Shown here piece by piece: positions 1 to 9,226 of a stretch of 64,000 nucleotides of DNA (its first letter is position 1; each line of letters starts with the position of its first letter). This stretch comes from CAYOZN01 sp964408455 (GTDB taxonomy: Bacteria; Planctomycetota; Phycisphaerae; UBA1845; UTPLA1): contig CAYOZN010000026.1 in assembly GCA_964408455.1 (NCBI GenBank), positions 29,331 to 93,330 of the forward strand. The letters run 5' to 3'. The notes under the pieces were generated by a model, which was not told where the DNA came from, did not search any database, and worked only from the letters and a program-made list of their open reading frames with translations. The position numbers were made by a program, and so were the translations under genes.

Positions 1-959
1 CCGGCATCCGGGCGCAGGTACCACTTGTCCGACTCGATGAATTCCTTGAGCGGGGCGAGTTGATCGGCCTCGGCCACCGCCCGGAATTCCTGCAAGCGTT
101 CGGCGTTCATCTGGCCCCAGTTGGAGGCACGGCCATCGCTGATCGGCTCGAACAGGGATGCGATTCCCTCGACGAACCACCGGGGATTGACGCGGGATTC
201 GGCATTTCGCTGCGGGGCGTGGAAGCCCAGGTTGTAGAGCACCTGGTGGGAGACTTCGTGCTGAAGCGTGGCCTCGGTTTTCTCGTCACCAAAGGTATTG
301 GTGAAGTTCATGAAGGCCTTGAGCGCCTTGATCCTGCGCCGGATGGCCTTCTTCTGGCCGGAGGGCACCTGTGGATTGCGCAGGTCGCCGGCGAGTTGCT
401 CGATCATGTGGGCGGCATTCTCGCGGCTGGCCTTGTAACCCGGCGTGTTGCGGAAGTTGTAGAAATAGGTGTAGTTCGTCTTCCAGACAAAGACACCGAG
501 CATGCCGGGATTGGGCCGTCCGCCGGCCACCTTTTCGAAGTAGTTGGCGTAGTCGTTGAATTCGTTGAAGAAGTGCGACTGGAGCTTGCGGGTGAGCGGT
601 TTCGGCTCGACGCCGACGGAAATCATGTACTTTGCGCACGAACGATAGGTCTTCTCGATCGCTTCGGCAAAGGCCTCCACGTCCTCCTCGCTGGTGTCGT
701 AATAAATCGTGTAATGCATCGTGTGCTTCATCTTGAAGTTTTCGCCCAGGGCGCGGCGGATCTGCTTTTCCTCCTTCTTGCTGCGCGGAACGTCGCTCAT
801 GTCGACCTTGGCGCGCGATTTTTTGGAGGGCTTTTTCGAGTTCTTTTTCGTGGAAGACTTCTTGTCGTCATCCGCGCGGACCGGCAGCACGAATGAGACG
901 CCGCACAGGCTCAGGACCAGTGAAGCCGCCAACAGGATTCGGATGGATCGCTTTTGCAT
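1..959 (-). CDS. Secreted DUF1570-like putative metallopeptidase (3' end beyond window)
   Basis: The frame opens at ATG 959 and runs off the left edge with no stop. The first 30 residues form a signal peptide (hydrophobic core ILLAASLVLSLCGVSFVL), followed by a Lys/Ser-rich linker and a globular domain. Residues 234-238 read HEVSH, an HExxH zinc-peptidase motif. About 35 residues later comes PRWFVEGIASLFE, a downstream glutamate of the kind gluzincin peptidases use as third ligand. This arrangement resembles the DUF1570 family, which is common in Planctomycetota. The protein is probably exported. Activity is inferred from motifs only. It is divergent from the gene at 1210. Confidence 0.72.
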   Translation of the reverse strand, partial: MQKRSIRILLAASLVLSLCGVSFVLPVRADDDKKSSTKKNSKKPSKKSRAKVDMSDVPRSKKEEKQIRRALGENFKMKHTMHYTIYYDTSEEDVEAFAEAIEKTYRSCAKYMISVGVEPKPLTRKLQSHFFNEFNDYANYFEKVAGGRPNPGMLGVFVWKTNYTYFYNFRNTPGYKASRENAAHMIEQLAGDLRNPQVPSGQKKAIRRRIKALKAFMNFTNTFGDEKTEATLQHEVSHQVLYNLGFHAPQRNAESRVNPRWFVEGIASLFEPISDGRASNWGQMNAERLQEFRAVAEADQLAPLKEFIESDKWYLRPDA

Positions 960-1209
960 GATCGAGGGCCCTCGGAAGAAGGATCGCCGAACGGCGCCGG
1001 CTGGAACCGACCGCTCGGCCATATTTTACGTCGGCCGGCATGCGTTTGAAAAGTCAATTCGCCGGTAAACCTCGCGCGGGCCGGGCACATGGCCCAGAAA
1101 TCAGGAGAAACCGGGCCGGGACCGGCCTGCGGCGGCTCCCGTCTTCTGCGGGCAGGAGGCTAACACCGCGCGCTCGAGGGCGTTTCTAATGTGAGGAGGT
1201 GCATGGGAC
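960..1209. other. Divergent intergenic region
   Basis: These 250 bases separate the leftward DUF1570-like gene from the rightward gene at 1210. They should hold promoters for both, but I see no convincing -35/-10 pair. The only clear signal is a strong ribosome binding site, GAGGAGGT at 1193-1200, serving the rightward gene. Confidence 0.4.
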
Positions 1210-2814
1210 TTGGCTGCATACCGCCATATTTTCGCGTTCATCGGTCTCATGGGTCCGCCGGGCGCCGCGATGCCGGAACCCGCGACGATTCAGCTCCGGG
1301 GCCAGACTTTCACCGTTTATCCGCGTGAAAAGCTGTCCGAGCGCGGCCTGGCGCCCCCGGAGATTGCGCCGGAGGAGAACGCCGCCTGGGTGTATATCGA
1401 GGCGTTCAATGCCGCCGTCGATCTTCCGCCCGATTTGCAGGCTGATTTCGACCGCGCCGTGGATGGTGAGTGGCCGGATGGCGAGGCCGGCGCGCGGCTG
1501 GCCGAATGGCTGGACAGCAATCGTACTGCCATCGATCTGGCGCTGCGCGCCGCGGACATGCCGGAATATTACATGCCGTTTTTCAGGGGGGATTCCGATG
1601 TCCTGCTGGCGGCCCTATTGCCGACGCTGGCTCACCATCGCCAGATGGCGCGGATGCTGGCGGCCGATGCCGCACGGTTGAAGGCGGGCGGCGATGCCGA
1701 TGCCGCCATCGGTCACCTGGTTGCAACGCAGCGAATGGCCCATCAGGTCGGCAATGGCAAGACGCTGATCGAGGGCCTCGTGGGCTATGCCGTGGCCGGA
1801 CTTGCCGAGCGCAACCTTTTGCAATTCGCAAACGACGAAAGCGTGCCGGCCGACGCGATCGCGCAGGCGGCCGGCGCGCTGGAAGAACTGGAAGCCAGCT
1901 TTCCGTCCTTCGATGAAATGGTGCTGGCCGAAGGAGAATGGGCCACCAGTTTCGTCGACGACGTCATGACCGCACCGGGGACCCTTCAAATCCTCGGCAT
2001 GGCGTCGGTCGGTGAAATGAACCCCGGCCCGCGTGGACCGTGGGACAAGTTTGCCGAGTCGATTCGGCGGCTGTACCTGCCGGATCGGGGCATCAAGCGG
2101 CGGATGCGACAGCACTATCAAACGCTCGCCGCCGCGACACGCGTGCGGGACGATGGCAGCGTCGGCACCATCGAGGAGGACAAGCTTTTCGAGAATATCC
2201 CCGCGTGGGACGTGGCGTCGCGCCTGATACTGCCGTCGCTGTCGCGTGCCCACGAAATGGCGCTTCAGGCACAGAGCAACTACATCCGCACCAGGATCAA
2301 CCTGGCCGCGGAGGCATTTCGGCGACGGAATGGCCGCCCGCCGGCGAGCCTGGGAGAGCTGACGCCGGACTACCTGTCGCACATCCCGGCCGATCCGATG
2401 ACAGGATACGACTTCGAGTACGCGCCGTCGGCCGATGCCGCCAGCCTGCCGCTAATCACATCCCGGAACGAGGCCGACGCGCTGAGGCAGAAGCGGCGGA
2501 CGCCGGCCATCCTCAGCCCGCGCGAATCGCGCTGGCGGCGGTACGTCCATTCCGTCGCGGCCCGCTACGACTTTTCTGATGCGCAGAACAACGCGGCGAT
2601 GGCCATTCTGCGGGATGTCGAGTCGCGCGCTGCCGCCTTCGAACGCGGCCACGGGGCCACGCTCAAAAGCCTGGTCGAGGCCGGGCCTTCGCCGGAATCG
2701 GCGCGAGCCCTTGCCCCGCTCGATGAACTGTTCAACGAATTGAAGACGCGCCTGGACCGGCTGCCCACTGCCGGTCAGCGCGAGTCGGCACGATCCGGGC
2801 GAAGCACGCCATGA
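1210..2814 (+). CDS. Secreted hypothetical protein with pilin-like C-terminal segment
   Basis: A 534-residue protein of unknown function. I chose TTG 1210 because AGGAGGT lies about 10 bases upstream and the first 20 residues are a short hydrophobic leader ending GPPGAAMPEP. In-frame ATGs at 1249 and 1270 are alternatives. Most of the protein is predicted helical. Around residues 360-400 it has a segment (IRTRINLAAEAFRRRNGRPP, then ELTPDYLSHIPADPMTG) of a type often seen in planctomycete exported proteins. It resembles the region after the first helix of pseudopilins, but there is no prepilin cleavage site. The stop overlaps an ATG of the next gene (ATGA), so the two are probably co-transcribed. 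Function unknown. Confidence 0.75.
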   Translation: MAAYRHIFAFIGLMGPPGAAMPEPATIQLRGQTFTVYPREKLSERGLAPPEIAPEENAAWVYIEAFNAAVDLPPDLQADFDRAVDGEWPDGEAGARLAEWLDSNRTAIDLALRAADMPEYYMPFFRGDSDVLLAALLPTLAHHRQMARMLAADAARLKAGGDADAAIGHLVATQRMAHQVGNGKTLIEGLVGYAVAGLAERNLLQFANDESVPADAIAQAAGALEELEASFPSFDEMVLAEGEWATSFVDDVMTAPGTLQILGMASVGEMNPGPRGPWDKFAESIRRLYLPDRGIKRRMRQHYQTLAAATRVRDDGSVGTIEEDKLFENIPAWDVASRLILPSLSRAHEMALQAQSNYIRTRINLAAEAFRRRNGRPPASLGELTPDYLSHIPADPMTGYDFEYAPSADAASLPLITSRNEADALRQKRRTPAILSPRESRWRRYVHSVAARYDFSDAQNNAAMAILRDVESRAAAFERGHGATLKSLVEAGPSPESARALAPLDELFNELKTRLDRLPTAGQRESARSGRSTP

Positions 2815-2837
2815 TACCCGCGCGAAGGATTCAGTTG

Positions 2838-4922
2838 ATGACGACGAGAATGATCGGGGCCGCCACGCTGCGGCGGGCCGGCCTGGTGGCCATGTGCGCA
2901 TGTGTGTGCGCGTTGACGCCGAATGCCGTCGCGACGGAACGCGAGGTTGAACGGTTGCTGGCGACGGTCCCGGACAATGCGGGCGCGATGGTGCTGATCG
3001 ATCGGCCGGGCAGGCTGGTGGCATCGGGCTGGCTGGAGCCGGTGTTGTCGACCCTCGCTAAGCCAGCGGCGGAACAGTGGATGCGCTGCGCACGCAAAAC
3101 GCCGGGTGCGCTCGTGGTCGGTGTCATACCGAACCGCGATCCCGAGCGCGGCTTTGACGTGTTCGCCGCCATGGCGCTTGACGCACTGGAAGCGGAAGAT
3201 GCCCTGCACAATTGGCTCGAGCAGGCGCTGCTGCCGGCGATTCGCAATGCACTGGGCCTTGCCGAGGCCGACATGCGCCTGAGCGTCGCATCCGGCGGCG
3301 GACGGATCGTTGATCGCCGCGACGAAACGCTGATCAACTTCGCGGTGAAGGACAAAGTTGCCTTTGCCTGCACGAGCGCGGCTGCGGTGTCCGGCTGGCG
3401 ACGCGGGGAGTGGCCGGAAAAACCGTGGACCGGTATGCCGGGCGTGCGCCGACTCCTCAAGGGCCTCGACAAACAGTCGGACATTCGCGTGTTTGCGAAT
3501 CCCGCTGCGTGGGCGAGGCACTGGCCGAAGGCAAAACGCAATACGACGGAGGAACTCGCGCAGACGATCCTGGCCCTCGAAGACTTTCAGGCAGCGGCGC
3601 TGGATGTGGGGCTTGAGCGGCGTGCCGTCGAGCTGCGCCTGTCGATTGCCCTTGCCGAGTCGTGCAAGGGCGTGGCGAGCATTCTCTGCCAGCCGGCCAC
3701 GTCGTCGCGGGCGCTGGGGCAGTTTCCGTCCGACTATTCCGTCTTTGCCCGGCTGGCCTGGCCGAGCCTGGCGGCGGTGACGCAGGGGTCCTACGGCCTG
3801 ACGGACCTGTTCGATCCGTCCATCTCCGAGGAGTATCGCGAGGAACTCGCCGAACTGGACAGGAAGGCCGGCTTCTCGTGGGAACAGGGCCTGCTTGGAA
3901 ATCTCGTCAAGGAAGTCGTGATCGGCGCGCGGATCGATCTGACGCGTTCGCCACCGATCGCCTGGGCGGCGATGGCCCCGCTGGCGGACGAGGCCGCATT
4001 TTCATCCCATCTCGACCGGCTGATCGAGCACTTTGAATTGCCCTTCGATCTGATCGAGCGCGATTCCCTGCGTATCCGCGTCGCTCGCGAGACGGTGCCA
4101 TTTGCGATCGCGGTGACAGGCGGGAAGTTCATCGTGGCCGATGGAGATGAGACCATCGTTGAATTGTGTCGTTCGCCGGCGAAGGAGGGAGCGCTGCCGG
4201 CCGATCGCAGGCTGGCTTCCGTTTACGAATCACTCGGGGCGGAGAACAACGCCGCGGTGCTGGTCAATGTCGAGCGGATCGCCAAAGGCGTGCCCATGCT
4301 GCGGATGATGGCGGGGCCGGCCTTTGGGCCACTGCTGGCCGACGGTGCCATCGGCGCGACCCTGAGGACGCGCGATCGCGTGGCCGTCCTGCGCGTGCGG
4401 TGGGAAACCGGGCGTGACCGGGCCGATGCAGGCGATTCGAAGGCCGCGGAGAACGGCGAGGCATCCGGCGCGGCCCCCGGTCCGCTGTTGGCGGACGCGC
4501 TCTTCAACGGCATGCTTGAGATGCGGCGGGAGTCTCAGCGCACGGTGGCGATGAGCCGCATGCGTGGCATCACGCAGACGCTGCACGTCTATGCGCAAAG
4601 GCACGATGGCCAGTTTCCGGAGAGCCTGGCCGAACTCTTGCGCGACATGCCCGACGCGATCCCGTTGGAGCTTTTTGCCAGCCCGTACGATGGCGATGGC
4701 CCTGCAAGCGCGGACCAGATCGACGCGGCCGCGTTCGTCGTGTACCGACCGGGCCTGACGGCTTCGTCCGATCCACGCGAGATCGTTCTCGCCGAACGCC
4801 GGCCTCAGCAGGATGGCGCCAGCTTCGCCTTTGTGGATGGCCACATCGAGTTCATCGCCAATCCCAGGGCGAGCGAGTTGCTGGCGCTCATCGAGAGCGG
4901 CGCTGCCGAAGTGCGTCCTTAG
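2838..4922 (+). CDS. Secreted hypothetical protein with H-x9-DG-like C-terminus
   Basis: A 694-residue exported protein. ATG 2838 is preferred over ATG 2811 because GAAGGA sits 8 bases upstream of it. ATG 2811 overlaps the previous stop but has no good ribosome binding site. Residues 1-32 are a signal peptide (RRAGLVAMCACVCALTPNAV, then ATERE). The bulk is an unrecognised alpha/beta region. Near the C-terminus comes a helix and loop (MSRMRGITQTLHVYAQRHDG, QFPESLAEL), then ASFAFVDGHIEFI, which recalls the DG motif closing DUF1559 pilin-like proteins. With the upstream gene it forms a pair of exported proteins sharing this C-terminal style. Function unknown. Confidence 0.75.
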   Translation: MTTRMIGAATLRRAGLVAMCACVCALTPNAVATEREVERLLATVPDNAGAMVLIDRPGRLVASGWLEPVLSTLAKPAAEQWMRCARKTPGALVVGVIPNRDPERGFDVFAAMALDALEAEDALHNWLEQALLPAIRNALGLAEADMRLSVASGGGRIVDRRDETLINFAVKDKVAFACTSAAAVSGWRRGEWPEKPWTGMPGVRRLLKGLDKQSDIRVFANPAAWARHWPKAKRNTTEELAQTILALEDFQAAALDVGLERRAVELRLSIALAESCKGVASILCQPATSSRALGQFPSDYSVFARLAWPSLAAVTQGSYGLTDLFDPSISEEYREELAELDRKAGFSWEQGLLGNLVKEVVIGARIDLTRSPPIAWAAMAPLADEAAFSSHLDRLIEHFELPFDLIERDSLRIRVARETVPFAIAVTGGKFIVADGDETIVELCRSPAKEGALPADRRLASVYESLGAENNAAVLVNVERIAKGVPMLRMMAGPAFGPLLADGAIGATLRTRDRVAVLRVRWETGRDRADAGDSKAAENGEASGAAPGPLLADALFNGMLEMRRESQRTVAMSRMRGITQTLHVYAQRHDGQFPESLAELLRDMPDAIPLELFASPYDGDGPASADQIDAAAFVVYRPGLTASSDPREIVLAERRPQQDGASFAFVDGHIEFIANPRASELLALIESGAAEVRP

Positions 4923-5171
4923 TAGCGCTAACCCGCCGTAGAACAGAGTCGCTCCCCAAGGCTTCGGTCCGATCTCGCGCGCCATACGCATGGCCGCCGC
5001 CGCGGCTTTGCGACCGGCCTGGAGGCTGCGGCCCTGCACGTTTGCGGACCTTCGGCGTCTGCGGTTTGACCCCTGCTTTCCAACTCGATTAAACTGATTG
5101 GACGGCTGCGCGGGAGGCGACCGCCTCGTTTTAACGCGACGCCATACCCGCCAATCGAAGGGGACTCTCAC

Positions 5172-5888
5172 ATGTTAGCCCGCCTCTGCCTGTTTATGGC
5201 ATTCGCTATCGCGATGACCGCCGGGTGCGAGCAGTCTGCGCCGGATCGAACGCGCGTGCCGGTCGGTCTGATGTCGATCTCCACCGCGCAGGCGCAGGGC
5301 GTTCCGCTGGCGGCTGCGCCGGCTCCCTCGTTCTCGACCGCGTACCTCGACGATCAGGCGGCGGTGAAGACGATGCCGGCCGCCACCCTCAGCTATGAGC
5401 CGCTGGAGACCTTTCGTGCGAAGAACGCCGAGGCCGCGCGCAAGGCCGAGGCCGAGCGTGCCGCGCGGCTGTCAGGCAAGCCCGCCCCGGCGGAAGTGGA
5501 GAAAACAGCCGGCGCCGGGAAGCCGGGCAAGCCACGGAAGAAGGGCGTCTGGGGCAACACGCTGGATGCCGCGCGCCGGATGATGGGGCAGCCGACCGAG
5601 TCTGCGACCGCGGATGCCGATGAAGATGAGACGGGGGATGAGGCTGACGACGATGCGTCGGCCGACGAGGAAGACGAAGACAGCGACGAGGCCTCCGACG
5701 AGGAAGACGAAGACAGCGAGACGGATGCCGAGGATGAAGAAGGCTCGGAGGACGAGGACGTTGAGGACGAAGAATCGGAGGACGAAGACGCCGAGGACGA
5801 GGACTCTGAGGACGAAGAGTCCGAAGACGAGGAGTCCGATGAGGAAGACGAAGAAGATCCCAGCGAAGACGAGGACGAAGACGAATAG
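5172..5888 (+). CDS. Acidic-tailed lipoprotein
   Basis: A 238-residue predicted lipoprotein. AAGGGGA lies just upstream of ATG 5172. The leader ends with a lipobox (AMTAGC), placing the mature N-terminal cysteine near residue 19. The middle is Ala/Lys-rich. The last 85 or so residues are almost only Asp, Glu and Ser in imperfect repeats of the type DEEDEDSDEASDEEDED. Such a tail is expected to be disordered and strongly negative, and could bind cations or basic partners. No enzymatic domain is visible. It stands alone between a 249-base gap and the UvrC-like gene 42 bases downstream. Confidence 0.72.
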   Translation: MLARLCLFMAFAIAMTAGCEQSAPDRTRVPVGLMSISTAQAQGVPLAAAPAPSFSTAYLDDQAAVKTMPAATLSYEPLETFRAKNAEAARKAEAERAARLSGKPAPAEVEKTAGAGKPGKPRKKGVWGNTLDAARRMMGQPTESATADADEDETGDEADDDASADEEDEDSDEASDEEDEDSETDAEDEEGSEDEDVEDEESEDEDAEDEDSEDEESEDEESDEEDEEDPSEDEDEDE

Positions 5889-5930
5889 CTGTCCGTCTCA
5901 GACCTCGCCGCCCGCCGGAATCGCAGGCTC

Positions 5931-7091
5931 GTGATCGACGATTCCATCGATGCGCTGCTTCCCGCCAATGCCGCGCCGCCGACCGGTGCACCTATCGATT
6001 TCCAATCGCTTCCGGCCCGCCCCGGCGTGGTCCTGCTGGCCGATGCGGCAGGCAGGCCTGTGCTGCTTGCCCTGGGACAAAACCTGCGCCAGCTCATTCA
6101 CCATCGCCTGACGGCCCCGGTGGCCGAAGGGCCGACCCGCCGCGCCAATCTGGCGGAAGTGACGCGGCAGCTTCGCTGGCGCGAGACATTCAGCCGCTTT
6201 GAGTCGATGTTCGTTCACTGGCGCTGTGCCCGCCTGCTGCAACCGCGCGCGTATCGCAAGTCGCTCGCCTTCGGTTCGGCCTGGATGGTGCGCGTCGACC
6301 CCGGCGCGGCACATCCCCGGTTCGAGGCCACGTCGACGTTTCGCGCCTCCGACGCGGCGACGGCGATTTACTTCGGGCCGTACGCGACGCGAAAACTCGC
6401 GGAACAGTGGATCGCGGCGCTCGAGGACCTGTTCGATCTGTGCCGTTATCACGACATCCTGGTGCAGGCGCCGCACGGCGAGGCGTGCGCCTATTTCGAG
6501 ATGGGCAAGTGCCCCGCACCGTGCAACGGCACGATCGCCATGGAGGCGTATCGCGAGATGATCGCGTCGGCGGCGGCCTTCACGGCGGGCGACCGGGCGG
6601 CGGCCGTCGCCGGCGTCGAGGCGCGCATGCAGCGGGAATCGGCGGCGCTGCGGTTCGAGCGGGCGGCGGCGATTCACAAGAGCCTGCGCGCGGCGAGTGA
6701 GCTGGCGGCGCGGCCGGAATATGCGAGTGTCACCGACGTGACGCACGCGGCATGGCTGGTCTTCCAGCGCGGCTCGCGCCCGAGCCGGCGAATGCAGCGC
6801 GTCGGACTGGCGGCCTTTGCCGCCGGGCCGTGCGGAATTCGTGAACTGGGCACGGCCCCGCTGGCGGACGCCGAAAGTGCCGCGACCGCATGGCTGGCCG
6901 CGGCCGGCGAGGCTGTCGGCGGCGGCGGTGCGGATGCGGCCGTGCGCTCGGAGGCATTCTGGCTGATTGCCCGGCATCTGCTGACGGCCGGCGGGAAAGA
7001 GGGCGTGATCGTCCCGGTCGGATCGGAGCCGGCATCGGCCGCGGCGGCGGTGCGAGCGGCGTTTAAGTGTCAGACGAAGGACGCTGAGTGA
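5931..7091 (+). CDS. UvrC-like protein with degenerate GIY-YIG domain and UVR motif
   Basis: A 386-residue relative of the N-terminal half of UvrC; start is GTG 5931. Residues 26-60 align with the UvrC GIY-YIG domain (LPARPGVVLLAD, then LGQNLRQLI), but the GIY tyrosine is valine and the YIG tyrosine is lost. The UvrC landmarks YFGPYATRK (about 147), GKCPAPCNG (about 193) and a UVR motif (MQRESAALRFERAA, about 232) are intact. The RNase H-like endonuclease and helix-hairpin-helix domains of full UvrC are absent. It therefore probably lacks both incision activities and may be a regulator, a UvrB-binding protein, or a diverged Cho-like protein. It converges with the secretin-like gene across a hairpin array. 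Confidence 0.75.
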   Translation: MIDDSIDALLPANAAPPTGAPIDFQSLPARPGVVLLADAAGRPVLLALGQNLRQLIHHRLTAPVAEGPTRRANLAEVTRQLRWRETFSRFESMFVHWRCARLLQPRAYRKSLAFGSAWMVRVDPGAAHPRFEATSTFRASDAATAIYFGPYATRKLAEQWIAALEDLFDLCRYHDILVQAPHGEACAYFEMGKCPAPCNGTIAMEAYREMIASAAAFTAGDRAAAVAGVEARMQRESAALRFERAAAIHKSLRAASELAARPEYASVTDVTHAAWLVFQRGSRPSRRMQRVGLAAFAAGPCGIRELGTAPLADAESAATAWLAAAGEAVGGGGADAAVRSEAFWLIARHLLTAGGKEGVIVPVGSEPASAAAAVRAAFKCQTKDAE

Positions 7092-7571
7092 CGCTCATTC
7101 CGCTGGTTCACCACTGCTTGAAGCAGTCGCACAGGGGGGTGGTGAAATCGCGCCCGCATCGCACTGCTCACAGAGCAGTGGCACGCCGCTTCTGCACTGC
7201 TTGAAGCAGTGGCACACGGCACTGCTTGAAGCAGTGGCACAGGGGGGTGGTGAAATCGCGCCCGCACTGCACTGCTCACAGAGCAGTGGCACGCCGCTTC
7301 TGCACTGCTTGAAGCAGTGGCACACGGGGTGGTGAAATCGCGTCCGCACTGCACTGCTTGAAGCAGTGGCACACCGGGTGGTGAAATCGCGTCCGCACTG
7401 CACTGCTCACAGAGCAGTGGCACCCTGCTTCTGCACTGCTTGAAGCAGTGGCACACGGGGTGGTGAAATCGCGTCCGTACTGCACTGCTCACAGAGCAAT
7501 GGCACGCTGCTTCTGCACTGCTTGAAGCAGTGGCACGGGGCGGCAGGGCACACGGCCCGGTTTAATGGACG
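7092..7571. repeat. Array of 11 short hairpins in two alternating types
   Basis: This convergent intergenic region is a tandem array. Type 1 hairpins have 8-base arms and a one-base loop (CACTGCTTGAAGCAGTG): 7112-7128, 7195-7211, 7220-7236, 7303-7319, 7352-7368, 7434-7450 and 7516-7532. Type 2 hairpins have a three-base ACA loop (CACTGCTCACAGAGCAGTG): 7162-7180, 7270-7288, 7401-7419 and 7483-7501. Five copies of a conserved spacer containing GGTGGTGAAATCGCG separate them. The first type 1 and last type 2 copies each carry one mismatch in the distal arm. Stems and spacers are both conserved, so this is neither CRISPR nor a simple terminator. It may be a REP-like array, a transcription barrier between convergent genes, or a source of structured RNA. 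Confidence 0.9.
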
Positions 7572-8585
7572 CTACTTGTCGACCTTCAGCACCAGGATTG
7601 CCGACTCGCCGGGTTTCCAGCCGTGGGGGGCCGTGCCTAAAACGATGTACTCTCCGGGCTTGAGCGACAGGGTCGTCTTCAGCGAAAAAACGGGGCGGAG
7701 ATAAATCCTTTTTGTTCCGCTTGGCGTTTCTTCCGTCCGTGCCGAATCCATTTCGAGTTTCGACGACACTTCGAGCTTTATGGAATCACCGGCCATGCTC
7801 AGAATGCGCCCAGCTATTTTGGCGTTTGCGGAAGTGTCTCCGCTGATCATGCCTGAGACCTCGAATGTCTCCGCTTCGGCAACTGCTGTTGACAGCCGTC
7901 CCATGACGCCGACACCGCCGAAGCGCGACAACTCCGCCGCGACCGCCTCCAAATCCGCCGGTATGGCATCCGCCGGCTGATCGCGTCCGGGCATGGCGCG
8001 GAAAAATGTGGCCTCGATTCGGACAGACGGTAAGGGCGTGTCCATGGATTTGACGAGTTCCTTGGCGCGTCCGACGCGTTCGGCGGCGCCGCTGATCATC
8101 AACAAGGGTCGGCCGTGGTCGGCCACGGTGCGCAATTCGCTGCCGAACGTCTGGCTTAGTGCAGACGCCACTTCTTGCGAAGTCCGGTAGCGCAGCGGCA
8201 CGACCGTCAGCTCTGATTCGCTCATTGGCGCAACCGGCACGTCGAGCTTTTCCACCAGCGCCTCGACGCACTTCAGGCCGTTGACGAAGCCGCTGACGAT
8301 CAGACTTGACGTGCGATCGTCACTCACCGCGGTCACGCCGCATGTCCTCTCCACGATCAGGGCGATGGAGTGGGCTCTTGCATGCTTGAGGACAAAGACG
8401 CGGGGTTCGATCCATTCTGGCTCGGTCCTGGTTTCCGGCGCTGCCCGTCCACCCCGGACGGCAGGCTGTTCCTGCGATTGGGCCACAAGAATGGGCGCGG
8501 CGTCGCACGCGGCCGCCGCGGGAGGTGGAACCTGGGCCGAATGCGCACACAAGGTAAGCAGCGATATCACCATTGAGCTGAACAT
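7572..8585 (-). CDS. Secretin N-domain-like exported protein
   Basis: A 337-residue protein starting at ATG 8585, with GGAAGGAGA 7 bases upstream. A signal peptide is followed by two repeats resembling secretin N1/N2 domains: VFVLKHARAHSIALIVER with DDRTSSLIVSG, then VVPLRYRTSQEVASALSQ with GRPLLMISGAAERV. The C-terminal 120 residues are beta-rich (SLKTTLSLKPGEYIVLG) but too short to be a full secretin pore. I see no other secretion genes nearby. It overlaps the anti-sigma gene by 19 bases, so it is the third gene of the sigma/anti-sigma operon. It is perhaps a periplasmic output or sensor of that system. Its exact role is unknown. Confidence 0.68.
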   Translation of the reverse strand: MFSSMVISLLTLCAHSAQVPPPAAAACDAAPILVAQSQEQPAVRGGRAAPETRTEPEWIEPRVFVLKHARAHSIALIVERTCGVTAVSDDRTSSLIVSGFVNGLKCVEALVEKLDVPVAPMSESELTVVPLRYRTSQEVASALSQTFGSELRTVADHGRPLLMISGAAERVGRAKELVKSMDTPLPSVRIEATFFRAMPGRDQPADAIPADLEAVAAELSRFGGVGVMGRLSTAVAEAETFEVSGMISGDTSANAKIAGRILSMAGDSIKLEVSSKLEMDSARTEETPSGTKRIYLRPVFSLKTTLSLKPGEYIVLGTAPHGWKPGESAILVLKVDK

Positions 8586-9226
8586 AGGGCATCTCCTTCC
8601 GTTGGATGGGACATGGATGAATCATCGGGCGCCGGCGGTTCCTGCGGCGACTCCTGCGGCGCGGCCGCGTCCGGCGTTTCGTAGAGCCAGACGATGTGAA
8701 TGTCGGGCCGGCTGGATTGGAGCTGCACGGCCGTCACGCCCTCGGGCGTCTCAATCGAGAACGCGGGCCGAGGCTCGCGTTGAATATGCTGCGTGCCGCC
8801 GGCAGATGGCGGCTCGACGTATGCATCTGTTCCTGCGTCGACGATCAGGCGTCGATTGGCGTCGCGTACCTGCCACGTGTACACGCCGTAGCCGACCAGG
8901 GTTGCAAACAGGAGCGCGGCGGCGACGCGCATCGCCGCCGTGCGCCAGTGCCGAAGTGGTGGCACGACCGGGCGCGGGGCCGCGGCAAGGCGCTCGGCGG
9001 CGCGGCCGAGTGCCGCGAGATCGGCCTCGACGGCAACGAGCCGCTGAAAGGCGTCGGCGCAGGCGGGGCAGGCAGCCAGATGGGACTCGACTGCTGAAAC
9101 GTCGTCGATCGGCAGCGCGTCGTCCATTAAATCGTTCAACATCCCGCGAACGCGTTGGCAGGCATCGCCGTCGGGGATGGAGGGACAGTCGTGACTGGGA
9201 TCGTTTGGAAATCGTGATTCGCTCAT
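8567..9226 (-). CDS. Zinc-finger anti-sigma factor
   Basis: A 219-residue transmembrane anti-sigma factor. The N-terminal half has the zinc-binding anti-sigma signature ESHLAACPACADAFQRL (His, then CxxC). A single membrane helix (VAAALLFATLVGYGVYTW) follows at about residues 100-117. The outer part is a Pro-rich exported region with no known fold. ATG 9226 overlaps the stop of the sigma factor (ATGA), a coupling typical of sigma/anti-sigma pairs. It should bind and hold the partner sigma at the membrane until a signal releases it. Confidence 0.85.
   Translation of the reverse strand: MSESRFPNDPSHDCPSIPDGDACQRVRGMLNDLMDDALPIDDVSAVESHLAACPACADAFQRLVAVEADLAALGRAAERLAAAPRPVVPPLRHWRTAAMRVAAALLFATLVGYGVYTWQVRDANRRLIVDAGTDAYVEPPSAGGTQHIQREPRPAFSIETPEGVTAVQLQSSRPDIHIVWLYETPDAAAPQESPQEPPAPDDSSMSHPTEGDALCSAQW

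Noticed and set aside
7070..7492. Cysteine-rich reading frames (CHCFKQC, ATASSSA) across the hairpin array
   Set aside because: They follow the repeat period in several overlapping frames and have no ribosome binding site; they are by-products of the repeats.
7092..7571. CRISPR array
   Set aside because: The segments between hairpins are themselves conserved, spacing is irregular and no cas genes are nearby.
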